NCBI GenBank assembly: GCA_949130485.1
Contig: OX422197.1
Span: 7,110,991-7,174,990, forward strand
DNA from: Agelas oroides
Lineage: Eukaryota > Porifera > Demospongiae > Agelasida > Agelasidae
DNA: 64,000 nucleotides
Reading direction: 5' to 3'
Made by a program: the position numbers and the translations under genes. Below are positions 1-12,406 of this stretch, piece after piece. The notes beneath the pieces were generated by a model. That model was not told the origin of the DNA. It made no database searches and saw only the letters and a list, made by a program, of their open reading frames with translations. Position 1 is the stretch's first letter. Each line of letters begins with the position of its first letter.

Positions 1-111
1 CTAGGTGCATGTGGGTTAATATAGTAGTATAACAGGAGTATGTGGGGTTCATTTTGGCCAGATACCAGCTCTTCAACCACCACATTATAGCAACAATAAC
101 ACCATGCTCAC

Positions 112-705
112 TTCACTGGAAGGATCCTTCTTGTAAGTATGGAGAACAATGTAGGAGTCACCATTGTAGAACTTCCCGTAATCCTCCTTGGGCCAGTGAG
201 TCACCTGCAATGTACATAGGCCTATGTGTAGTACTTTTATGTTCAACACACAAGCCAACTAAATATCGTCCTCTAGAGGGGACGTTATAAGCTAGTGGTC
301 CGGCCTTCTCATTACAATAAACATCACATGCGTTCACATGCACAGGCAGTGGATGTGTTCAGCTACAAAATGCACTCTGCATGTACCTTAAACTGGACAA
401 TCCTCCAGACCTGGAGACCTTCCTTCGTCCCAGCTCCCTTCCATGCATCCTCTCCCTCTGCACTCGCCTTCTTGATCTGTCAAAAGAAATCCAACACAAC
501 ATGCAGATATGACGACAATGTTACGTACATTATATCATCAAGCGCCAATAATCGCCTCAGGCTATAAGAGATGCAAGTATAGATACACACGCAAATTTAG
601 CCGCTTGACATGCACATGCCTGACCTGTTTTTCTAGCTCCGAGCCAAACTGGGCAAGATTAGTCTCCTTCCAATTGTACTTCTTCTGTTTCTTTAACGCA
701 GCCAT
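112..705 (-). CDS. Gelsolin/severin-like actin-binding protein, first three exons (partial)
   Basis: Three phase-0 exons can be read on the minus strand: 705-625, 476-387 and 204-112. They have good splice sites (donors gtcagg, gtacat, gtgagc; acceptors gacag, ttgcag) and give 88 residues. The start ATG at 705 has A at -3 and G at +4. Residues 11-20 read NWKETNLAQF, followed by AWKGAGTKEGLQVWRI and then YGKFYNGDSYIVLHTY. These are the hallmark strings of the first gelsolin repeat in severin and earthworm-type gelsolin-like proteins, which sever and cap actin filaments in a calcium-dependent way. No signal peptide is seen, as expected for a cytoplasmic form. The gene runs off the left edge, so the number of gelsolin repeats is unknown. 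It lies tail-to-head with HACE1, about 340 bp downstream of the HACE1 stop. Confidence 0.85.
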
Positions 706-1048
706 CGTTCTCACGATCACAGAGCTCCTTTCAGGAAGTTACTCACGTGCAATTAGCCACACCCCCAGTCCCAGACCCACCCAACCTGCACTAAAAGCTC
801 GTTCATATGCCACTACCACAGTTCTTGCTTGCAGGACGAAAAGAGTTTGCGATATGAAAAGTGTTTTTATGCTACACAAACACACAAATCACCTCCTTCC
901 TCCCTAGCTCTTACTAGAGGCACGGGAACAAGGTACAGCTGCAAAATGCTGCGTACTCAATCCTCAGAAACTCAAAAATTAATAATAAAATAGACATGCT
1001 ATTAATGCAAAAATGACAATTGTATACGTTTATCGAGAATGACAAAGG
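706..1048. other. Short intergenic gap between HACE1 and the gelsolin-like gene
   Basis: This gap must hold the HACE1 3' UTR and the promoter and 5' UTR of the gelsolin-like gene, both on the minus strand. I see no canonical AATAAA on the minus strand here and no clear TATA box. A long 5' UTR, a promoter in the HACE1 end, or operon-like transcription cannot be excluded. Confidence 0.4.
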
Positions 1049-2959
1049 TCATGTCAGATCAATAATGCCACTGCCACAGGTAAGAGCAACTGTTAGTCTG
1101 TCTTGGAGGAGTTCCTTTGACGGGTACTCTGGCAGCTTCAGGAGGTTGAAACTGGAGAGGAAAGAGCACAAAACACAAAGTAGCTAAGAGATGGATGTCT
1201 TTATCTTTGCAGCCTGTGCTGGGTAAGCATTCGTGGCAACAAAGGTATTTTGTTTGTTTGGTCTGGTGGCCAGTATGAGACAATTTAACAGACATCTGTA
1301 GTGACCTCCAAATAATTCCAAATTTAAATCCACAGGATACCATTTAAGCATTTGTTGGAATGTTTGTCAGGACCTCATGCAAACCATAAAGTATTTCATA
1401 CTGCAAGTGACAGTAATGCTGGCCAGTGGTCTGCACAGAGAACAAGGTTATGATCAGCCTATAATAGTGAGTTGTGCTATACATGAGTGTGATTCTGGTA
1501 CAGGTGGCAAAACAGTCTGCCCTGAGTAAGGCATTTGTAGCAAAACAAAGTATTTTGGTGGTTTTGTCTAGTAGCATTACACAGACTTCTGCAGTATATA
1601 ACCTCCAAGTAACTGTGTTGAAGTGGTCCTCAATCCTATTTGAATTCTACAGGATGCCATTTTGTCTCAGCAGGATATTTGGATACCAAGTTAGCATGAC
1701 ATTCACAAGATATGAGGCAGTGCAAAGGTGTCAGTGGTTGTTGCAGCTGCTCCAGCTTTGGCCAGGCCATTTTCTCTGTTGATATGCCCAAATATGCACT
1801 ATTTGTATTCGACTTACATGTGGTCTTATTTCCAGACTGCAATTCGGAATTACACTTGAACAGTTGCCTTGTTCCCACGCAGGGTTTCTCCTCCCCCAGT
1901 TTTTTGAGGAGCCTCATCCCAGACCATGTGGTCTGGGTATGAGCCTAGGAGACAGCCCGCAAAAAAGTGGTAGCATAGCCTTGATCAGTTGTGGTCATGT
2001 GTGGAACTTTCTGGTTAAAAGTATATTAATGGTCAGGCTACACATGCACGGTACTTATTTTTTTTTAGGTTCTTGTTGCATTAATGGACCATCTCAGTTT
2101 ACTTCTGCTTATGACATTCTTTCATTACATGTTGCTAATGCACAGGCACACAAGTGTAGCACCTTCATCTTCCAGGAGTCTATACCTAGAAGGTTATATA
2201 TATCTCATAGGTGTCAGAAGTATTTTGAAAGTGGGAGTGTGCGTGTAAGCAATAGGGGGGTGCGGGGGCATGCCCCCCCCCCCCATGAAAATTAAGATGC
2301 TCTGAGGGTACTTTGAGGCCATAAATGTTGCTAAAATCTGTCATTCAATTTCACAAGGATATGATATCACCTTGATGCATGCATGACTCCTTGTCCAGTG
2401 ACGACTCACGGCACAGCGACTATAGAAACTACTGAAATTCACACTTGAGAAAACTGATGAGGCTTTTACAGCGCTACGTACCTGACTCCTGTGATAGCTA
2501 TGTGCTTACATCTGGAAAAGGCTAGTCTTGCAACTGTAAGTTCACTCTGACTGAATAGACTACAGCTGGCTTTCTATTGACAAAAGCACCCTCAACTTTT
2601 TTTTGCAAAAAAGTGGGGCCACCATGGCCACTGCTGCCGTTCCGATGCCCCTGTATATCTATGCTATCTGTTACTGGCAGATAAGTGTAAACTATACTTA
2701 CCATGTGCTGGCCATGGGTAGCCTGTTTGGTGTGTACTCCAGATGGGTGATGGTGAACTTGGTGAGCCCTGTGGCCCCCACCAGGTTGGCAAACCCTCCT
2801 AGAGGAACACGTGAGCTGAGAGGAAGGGAGAGGAAAGGAGGGGTGAGGGGATGAGTCAATAGCCTAATCCTGAGACAAATTGTACTCACCTTCCTGTGAC
2901 AAACTGTAGTAAAATGGCAAGATCTTTCTTAGTGTATGTGTGGACTATCTCCCAAAACC

Positions 2960-3010
<51 letters not shown>

Positions 3011-6000
3011 ATGTATAAAGCAGACCTCCAAGTTCAACAACAAACATTCAATCCACTGTCATTGTCCTAGCATCATAATTAAAGAGAGGATTGACAAGAC
3101 ATCATTTCTCTCCGTAATCCTACCCACCTTGATGACCTGTGTGTCTTCCTGGTACCCAGAGGAGTATTCTGTGTTCCTCTGCCAGTCCTCCACATCAATC
3201 TCTGGCAGCCCTGACAACAAAAGCTCCTGTGGAGGAGAGGGGATGTAGTCACCACCTTGTCACCATGGTAACTAAACACACATTCTCCACCTCCACTCAC
3301 ACTCACCAGCTCATACTCATCAAAGAGAAAAATGAGGGAGTGTGGGATGACCTCGTAGAAGCCATCCATGAAGCTTCTGATCTGGAGGCCAATTGCCTGT
3401 GTCATTCTCATCTCTGTCACCAGCTGCACGTACTCATGCTGTGTGAATGTGCGTGCATGTGTGTGTGTATGTGTGTGTGTATGTGTGTGAGTGTGAGTGT
3501 GTGTGTGTGTGTGTGCGCATATTTAATAGTGCTTAGCATACCGTATTTCTTCAAATAGACGCCGCCCTCGAATAGTGGCCGCCCTCGAATAGTAGCCGCA
3601 CAATCCGAAGCTCGATCTTGAACGAAATAAATGCCACCCTCGAATAGTAGCCGTAGCTGACAGCAGGACTGAGAGGTTGCGCGTACTACTGAGAGCGTCT
3701 AGCAACCGTCACCATCTCACTCGTACGTACCTTATCCAGCCGTCGTTGATGTCTCCAAAGAAATAAACGCCGCCCTCAAATAAGTAGCCATCCTCGAATA
3801 GTAGCCGCACAAAACAAGCAGCGAAATAAATAGTAGCCACGGCGTCTGATCGAAGAAATACGATAGTTGCAGATCACAGAAGGAAATTTCTGTGCACAAT
3901 TTTCTTCTGTGTACGTAGGCTTCTGCTTGCAAACAAAGACTACAAAACTGTACCTTGACATCTGCATACCGGTATATGAAACTAACTTTGTTACTGTCGG
4001 TGACAACGGTGCTGGATCCCTGTGGCTTCAGCTCAATCATCTCTGTGGTGCCAAACACGTCCGTCTCCACAGAGAAGGTGAGCTCGAGGTCCAGGGTGTC
4101 AATCTTGTTGTCCAGTAACCACAAAAGATTGTTGGCATACTCCGGGTCTATTGACTCTACATCTCGATAACTCACGGGGATACCTGCATGACCAAGCAAG
4201 AAATGTAATTACGTAACCTCTTGTGACAAGTCTTGGGACTCCGCCCACTTTTTATACTGCAGTGTAGGCCTAAGTACAAAGACTAATTCATTCCCACATG
4301 GTAGTGTAAAATCAGTGTTCATGGTAGGGCAAAATCAGTGTAAAATCAGTCAACAATAAGAGTGTTCTAATAATTATGGACAGGTTAAGTAGGTATAGGC
4401 TATAAATGTTCAATTTGCATGGGTTGATATAAGAGTTTGTAAAGAGACCAAAGAAACCATGGGGAATAGCTAGGATTTATTTTTTAAGATTTTGCAACCA
4501 CATTCAATAAAAGACAGCTTCATTCTCGGTCCACTGTTGGTGGAGGCCTAGTCTCATGTCCAGACCCCTACCTTCTTGTTGCTTGGTGGGAGGTGGACAT
4601 CACATTGGGTACAAGACCAGTGGAGGTCTGGGTACAAGGCCAGTGGAGGTCTGGGTACAAGACCAGTGGAGGTCTGGGTACAAGACTAGTGGAGGTCTGG
4701 GTACAAGAGTAGTGGAGGTCTGGGTACAAGAGTAGTGGAGGTCTGGGTACAAGACCAGTGGAGGTCTGGGTACAAGACCAGTGGAGGTCTGGGTACAAGG
4801 CCAGTGGAGGTCTGGGTACGAGACCAGTGGAGGTCTGGGTACGAGACCAGTGGAGGTCTGGGTACGAGACCAGTGGAGGTCTGGGTACGAGACCAGTGGA
4901 GGTCTGGGTACGAGACCAGTGGAGGTCTGGGTACGAGACCAGTGGAGGTCTGGGTACGAGACCAGTGGAGGTCTGGGTACGAGACCAGTGGAGGTCTGGG
5001 TACGAGACAAGTGGAGGTCTGGGTACAAGGCCAGTGGAGGTCTGGGTACAAGGCCAGTGGAGGTCTGGGTACAAGGCCAGTGGAGGTCTGGGTACGAGAC
5101 TAGTGGAGGTCTGGGTACAAGACCAGTGGAGGTCTGGGTACAAGGACTAATTCATTCCCACATGGTAGTGTAAAATCAGTATTCATGGTAGTGCAAAATC
5201 AGTGTAAAATCAGTCAACAATAAGAGTGTTCTAATAATTATGGACAGGTTAAGTAGGTATAGGCTATAAATGTTCAATTTGCATGGGTTGATATAAGAGT
5301 TTGTAAAGAGACCAAAGAAACCATGGGGAATAGCTAGGATTTATTTTTTTAGATTTTGCAACCACATTCAATAAAATACAGCTTCATTCTCGGTCCACTG
5401 TTGGTGGAGGCCTAGTCTCATGTCCAGACCCCTACCTTCTTGTTGCTTGGTGGGAGGTGCACATCACATTGGGTACAAGACCAGTGGAGGTCTGGGTACA
5501 AGGCCAGTGGAGGTCTGGGTACAAGGCCAGTGGAGGTCTGGGTACAAGACCAGTGGAGGTCTGGGTACAAGACCAGTGGAGGTCTGGGTACAAGAGTAGT
5601 GGAGGTCTGGGTACAAGACTAGTGGAGGTCTGGGTACAAGACCAGTGGAGGTCTGGGTACAAGGCCAGTGGAGGTCTGGGTACAAGACCAGTGGAAGTCT
5701 GGGTACGAGACCAGTGGAGGTCTGGGTACGAGACCAGTGGAGGTCTGGGTACGAGACTAGTGGAGGTCTGGGTACAAGGCCGGTGGAGGTCTGGGTACAA
5801 GGCCAGTGGAGGTCTGGGTACCAGGCCAGTGGAGGTCTGGGTACGAGACTAGTGGAGGTCTGGGTACAAGACCAGTGGAGGTCTGGGTACAAGGCCAGTG
5901 GAGGTCTGGGTACAAGACCAGTGGAGGTCTGGGTACGAGACAAGTGGAGGTCTGGGTACAAGAGTAGTGGAGGTCTGGGTACGAGACTAGTGGAGGTCTG

Positions 6001-8616
6001 GGTACAAGGCCAGTGGAGGTCTGGGTACAAGGCCAGTGGAGGTCTGGGTACAAGACCAGTGGAGGTCTGGGTACAAGACCAGTGGAGGTCTGGGTACAAG
6101 AGTAGTGGAGGTCTGGGTACAAGACTAGTGGAGGTCTGGGTACAAGACCAGTGGAGGTCTGGGTACAAGGCCAGTGGAGGTCTGGGTACAAGACCAGTGG
6201 AAGTCTGGGTACGAGACCAGTGGAGGTCTGGGTACTAGACCAGTGGAGGTCTGGGTACGAGACTAGTGGAGGTCTGGGTACAAGGCCGGTGGAGGTCTGG
6301 GTACAAGGCCAGTGGAGGTCTGGGTACCAGGCCAGTGGAGGTCTGGGTACGAGACTAGTGGAGGTCTGGGTACAAGACCAGTGGAGGTCTGGGTACAAGG
6401 CCAGTGGAGGTCTGGGTACAAGACCAGTGGAGGTCTGGGTACGAGACAAGTGGAGGTCTGGGTACAAGAGTAGTGGAGGTCTGGGTACAAGACCAGTGGA
6501 GGTCTGGGTACAAGGCCAGTGGAGGTCTGGGTACAAGGCCAGTGGAGGTCTGGGTACGAGACTAGTGGAGGTCTGGGTACAAGGCCAGTGGAGGTCTGGG
6601 TACAAGAGTAGTGGAGGTCTGGGTACGAGACTAGTGGAGGTCTGGGTACAAGGCCAGTGGAGGTCTGGGTACAAGACCAGTGGAGGTCTGGGTACAAGGC
6701 CAGTGGAGGTCTGGGTACGAGACTAGTGGAGGTCTGGGTACCAGGCCAGTGGAGGTCTGGGTACAAGGCCAGTGGAGGTCTGGGTACAAGAGTAGTGGAG
6801 GTCTGGGTACGAGACAAGTGGAGGTCTGGGTACAAGAGTAGTGGAGGTCTGGGTACAAGACCAGTGGAGGTCTGGGTACAAGGCCAGTGGAGGTCTGGGT
6901 ACAAGGCCAGTGGAGGTCTGGGTACGAGACTAGTGGAGGTCTGGGTACAAGGCCAGTGGAGGTCTGGGTACAAGAGTAGTGGAGGTCTGGGTACGAGACT
7001 AGTGGAGGTCTGGGTACAAGGCCAGTGGAGGTCTGGGTACGAGACCAGTGGAGATCTGGGTACAAGACCAGTGGAGGTCTGGGTACAAGGCCAGTGGAGG
7101 TCTGGGTACAAGGCCAGTGGAGGTCTGGGTACGAGACTAGTGGAGGTCTGGGTACAAGGCCAGTGGAGGTCTGGGTACAAGGTCAGTGGAGGTCTGGGTA
7201 CAAGAGTAGTGGAGGTCTGGGTACGAGACTAGTGGAGGTCTGGGTACAAGACCAGTGGAGGTCTGGGTACAAGGCCAGTGGAGGTCTGGGTACAAGGCCA
7301 GTGGAGGTCTGGGTACGAGACTAGTGGAGGTCTGGGTACAAGGCCAGTGGAGGTCTGGGTACAAGAGTAGTGGAGGTCTGGGTACGAGACTAGTGGAGGT
7401 CTGGGTACGAGACTAGTGGAGGTCTGGGTACGAGACTAGTGGAGGTCTGGGTACGAGGCTAGTGGAGGTCTGGGTACGAGGCTAGTGGAGGTCTGGGTAC
7501 GAGACTAGTGGAGGTCTGGGTACGAGACTAGTGGAGGTCTGGGTACGAGACTAGTGGAGGTCTGGGTATGAGGCTAGTGGAGGTCTGGGTACAAGACTAG
7601 TGGAGGTCTGGGTACGAGACTAGTGGAGGTCTGGGTACAAGGGTAATTTGCGCACTATACCGAGGATGTGTTTGTAGAAGGATCTGGTGAAGTACACGTT
7701 AAGCAGCTGCTGGTGGTAGATGGCAAGGGCCATCATCCTGCCAGCAAAACTGAAGTAGCTGAGGTGGTCAGGATTAACATCGGAGTGACTATTGGGTTGG
7801 AATGTGGCACCTGGGAGGGAGGGAGGGAGGGAGGGAGGGAGGGAGGGAGGGAGGGAGGGAGGGAGGGAGGGAGGGAGGGAGGGAGGGAGGGAGGGAGGGA
7901 GGAATGGGAGGGAGGGAGGGAGGGAGGGAGGGAGGGAGGGAGGGAGGGAGGGAGGGAGGGAGGGAGGGAGGGAGGGAGGGAGGGAGGGAGGGAGGGAGGG
8001 AGGGAAGGAGGGAAGTGTGATAACAGTCATTCTTCAATGTGGAGGCATGTAGGTACATCCATGTACCATCGGCAGACTGTGTAAAGAGGGCATAGTCTGG
8101 GTTGAGGATTTCACTGGAAAGGTAGTCGAACCACTCACGACGAACACCAGAACCCTATGGGAAAGAGGGGAGAAGAGTGGTTGCCATTACGCTCATGAGC
8201 ATCACCATATATGGTGTGCTCACCATTCCTGCTTCTCCTAGAAACTGAATGGTGAGGTGATCTTTGAGAACGGCCACAGAAACTGTGGATATCTTCTCAC
8301 AGGAGGTTGTGAAGATGTTGTCTTTGTGAGGGATGAGTGCGTGGGGGGGATCAGATAGGGGTAAAACATGCACATACATGTAGCACACACAGATACTGTA
8401 GAACTCCAATTGTATTTACCCCGGTCCACCATGATGGCATTGGTCTCTGCAGCCAGTGTGAGCTCATTATTGGGAGGTTTCCCCTGGTAGAGGTTCTCAT
8501 AGAACCACTTCTTGCGATCATCAAACGGCTGGGCATGAACAATGTGCATGAAGCGAGTGAGTAGCGCTGGGTCGTCCAGTAGAAAGTGGAAGTGAGCAAA
8601 TATTAGCTGTGGATTC
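1049..8616 (-). CDS. HACE1: HACE1 exons 15-24: HECT catalytic domain
   Basis: These ten exons encode the N-lobe (exons 15-20) and C-lobe (exons 21-24) of the HECT domain, which accepts ubiquitin from E2 on a cysteine and passes it to substrate. The catalytic Cys of the motif [14 protein letters not shown] is near residue 1066, 33 residues from the end. Its codon is split TG|T by the last intron (2701-1152). The protein ends CGSGIIDLT, whereas vertebrate HACE1 ends in an aromatic-rich tail, so the extreme C-terminus has changed. The intron between exons 18 and 19 (7660-4184) holds the large minisatellite. Exon 20 (3438-3307) and exon 22 (2960-2890) follow GT-rich tracts directly. Confidence 0.95.
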
Positions 8617-11600
8617 CTGGAATGGAGGGATGGAGGAGGAGTGGGAGGGATGAAGAGATGGAGGAGAAATGGAGGGTGAGGAGGAGGGAGAGGGATGAAG
8701 GGTGGGTAAGAGGAAGGGAGGATGGGAGAGGGGGTGAGGAGGAGGGAGGAAGAGAGGAGGAGGAGGGAGGAAGAGAGGAGGAGGAGGGAGGGAGGGAGAG
8801 AGGGAGAGAGGGAGAGAGGGAGGGAGGGAGGGAGGGAGGGAGGGAGAGAGGGAGGGAGGGAGGGAGGGAGGGAGGGAGGGAGGGAGGGAGGGAGGGAGGG
8901 AGGGAGGGAGGGAGGGAGGGAGGGAGGGAGGGAGGGAGGGAAGAAGGAAGGGAAGGGAGAGAATAGAGAGGGGGGGAGGGGAGGGAGTAGCAGGGGGAGG
9001 TAGAGAGAGCGCTCAAGCATCCCATGCCATACGACCGCAGGACAACAAAAATAATTTCATTTACTTACCTAGCCAGCAACACCTTCAACACTGCCTCATA
9101 CTTGTCAATGAAAACTGAGAACCTTGGAAGCAGAGCAGGGCTGTGGAATGGAATGGAGTACAATTATTGCTCCTACCAATCACTTGCTGGACACTATACT
9201 TGTCATCTCTCGTGACAGTATGTGCACACCTTCCACTGTTCTTCTGCAGTGTACTGCAACAGAGAGAAAAGGCCTGTGTGACAGCACACAAGCGGTCAGC
9301 ATAGGTTTCAACAATGTCGGGGTTCTGGGATTCATAGCTGTTGTGAGTGTCTCCCTCCTGACCCTCCCCCTCACCACTCTCTGGGACCTCAAGGAGGGGT
9401 GAGGTGGGGGTGACAGCTGGATGGGGAGAGGAAGGCTCAACATGATTACAACAATGTCGTGAGTTTTGTTGTAGAGCTCCTGGACTCACCACTTGCTCTC
9501 TCAGGGTCACTTGAAAGACTTCGGCCAAATGTGGGGAGGGACGTGAGTGACTCACCACATCCCAGTGTCAGTATGCGGGCCACCACCCTCTCCACATGCC
9601 AGCTCCTTCGTTTGAGCGCAGCATCATTGAGGTGTGGGAGAGGGAGAGTGGGCTCAGCAACGTCAAAGCTGCTGCTCGATTTTAGGTAAATTGCCCTCCG
9701 CTCCTGAGGGGCACTGTTCACAATGGCAGCGGCCAGCTGGCTGGACTGGAGTGAGGGGAGCTGTGGTTTTTGTGGTTTCCTACGAGGGGAGGAAGGTGGG
9801 GAAATGTCGGGATTGTGAGAATCATTTGTCGGAGAGTGAGGAAAGATTTCTGGCTTCGGAGCCGGTTCTGTCCCTAAGTCGGATCTTGGTTCCAGAGTTT
9901 GTTTTCCAGGTTCTGTGACAATGTTTTCATTCTGCTCCTCCAATTTCTGCACTTCAACGATGAGCAGATCAAACCATGACTCCAGCGACCCCCAAACCAT
10001 TTCCAGCTCTTCAAATGGATTGGAGATTGTGTCTGAGTGGGACTGGGAGGGAGGGCTGGAGGGTGAAGTGTTGGAACCATGTGAGCCTGAGTTGGTTCCA
10101 GATCGTGGGGGGTTGGTCTGTGAATGAGACCTCCTGTGACCTCTAAACGAGCGTAGTCTTGACCTGCCACTCCCACCACGACCCCTGGGGCTGTCTAAGA
10201 GTGACCCATAACTTCCAACCCTGCGCACATCTGAATTGGGCTCCTGCAAGTTGCTGTTTGGTACACTAGTGGAGAGGGGGCTGCTAGGGACAGAGTTGAT
10301 GATATGAGAGGAGGATTCAACCCCAACTGCGTCCAGGTAGTACTTGTATAGAACACAAAGGATGTGTACAGCCCTCAAGAACTGGGGCATCAGATCCTGG
10401 TAGTTACTGCTGACACTAGAGAGAAGGAAGAAAGAAACTTCATCACTGAACAGTGCTTCTAATTTCCTGCCTTTGAATAAAGCCTGCTTGTGCGTTCCCA
10501 CCTTCACTCATAGATGTGAAACAGAAGAAATCAATCACACGAGAGCACTTAATTTGCGGACTATTTCCCTGCAAGTGAATTTAGTCAGCCTACACATCCC
10601 CACCTTTGCTCATACACATGCAGTTCACAAAAGATTGCCCTCCATCCCCATCACATTCCTTCTGCCCACCCTCCATCCTTCCTCTCTCCCTCCCCTCATC
10701 CCTCACCTTAGTAGCTCCATTCCTGCAGTTGAAGCATTTCTGGCGAGCTTTCTCAAAAGCACTGTAAGGAGGTAGGTGGAGGCATTGCAGAGGTACTCCA
10801 TGAGGGAGAGTGCCTTCGCCTCTGGAATCTTTTCAGTGGAGACCAGGTGGACGAGCAGGTCTACCTCACCAGGGTAGGGTATCAGCATTGCCTCCACACA
10901 CTCATGGTAGCCACTCTGGAGGGACGAGAGGAGGAGAGGAGGAGAGTGAGGGAGAACAATAGGTGAGAGGGAGTATATAGAAACATTCTGGCTGATGAGG
11001 TTACAGGTGCAGCTACCTGGGCACACAGCTCCAGAGGTGACACTCCCTCATTGTCGGGCACTACCCTGGCCCCTCGCTCCAGCAACAGCCGGACACACTT
11101 CAGCTGTCCGTGCCTGGCAAAGGAAGAGTAAGAACAGTACCTTGACACATGCTATGACAGGGATGATTTCTCTACTTCCAGCTGAGATTAGATGCATTCA
11201 GAAAGTATATAATTTCTAGGGCATCTGTTGCAGCTTTGGTAAGCTCACCAAAATTTAACAAGTCACTTGGAAAAGAGAAATATCAAACAATACATACATC
11301 TTAGGCAGAGATACTCATACAATTCCTGCTATATATAGCACCCAGCAGATGTCTGCCAGAAGTGACCAATGGTGTGGTTTTAAATTATCTTGTGCACCTG
11401 CAAGCAAAGTAGAGAGCATTCCCCCCACTCTTGCTGGTCTTGTGCACGTCAGCCTTGTGTTCCAGCAGCTGTACCACACACTGTCAATGAGGAGAACTAC
11501 CTTATATGGTAACTGCTTTATATGGTCACTAACTTGTAAGACCTTACATGCTCATAATCTTACATGGTCATGTGGTCACTGCTTTATATGGTCACTACCT

Positions 11601-12339
11601 TATATGGTCACATTCACTAAATTATATTGTCACTACCTTATTTGTCAATACCTTATATGGTCACTATCTATTCCTACCCCAACACTTCCAGAGGAAGCAG
11701 GTTACCGTTTATCTGACCTTCTTTATTTCTTCCTTCAATAATCACTAACCACTTTCCTCTCCTCCCACTCTCCCTGATTTGCTCATTGGCACTACAAAAT
11801 GACTTGTGATGCTGTATATAACTCTCCTACCACCCCAACACTTTCACAGGGAAACCCCCAAAGGTTGCATTTTACTCTGTCCATCTTCCGTTCCTCTCCC
11901 AGTAACCACTAACCATTCTCTCCCCCCTCACACATGCCCAGCACACACCTGATAGTGGCCGTTCTGGCAGGCAACATGAAGTCCTGTGTGGCCATGTGCA
12001 TCCTGTGGACAGAAGCATACTTGTAATCTGAAGCCAAGTGGTGTGCTGCAACCACAGGAGCTTCTTCCTCTCACTCACCACTACATCCACATACTCTCCT
12101 CTCTGCAAGATGCTGACTAGGAGGGCAGTACGTCCATTGCAAGCTACCCAGTGAAGCTGGAGGAATGTTTGTGTAAGGAGGGATGAGAAGGGAGCAAATT
12201 TTGGAAGAGAAAGTAGAAACACATTAAACTGCAGGCACCATGGAGTCCATGACTGTGTGCTTACAGCAGTGAGTCCCTCATTGTCATGGATACTTATGTC
12301 CGCTCCTGCTTCAACCAGCTTCTGAACACATTTTGTGTG

Positions 12340-12406
<67 letters not shown>

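Noticed and set aside
4568..7364. Long open frames of up to 305 codons with a repeated VWV / SGG / GTR pattern on both strands
   Set aside because: They are by-products of the stop-free 23-bp repeat; all frames of both strands are open, and the region lies inside a HACE1 intron with good splice sites.
7620..9025. Open frames rich in GREG or PSLP repeats
   Set aside because: They arise from the GGGA microsatellites. Only the HACE1 exon parts within them are coding.
9230..9277. Shorter HACE1 exon 13 starting at the cacacag|GCC acceptor
   Set aside because: It keeps frame but would drop residues [17 protein letters not shown], which match conserved human HACE1 sequence; the longer exon 9435-9230 is preferred.
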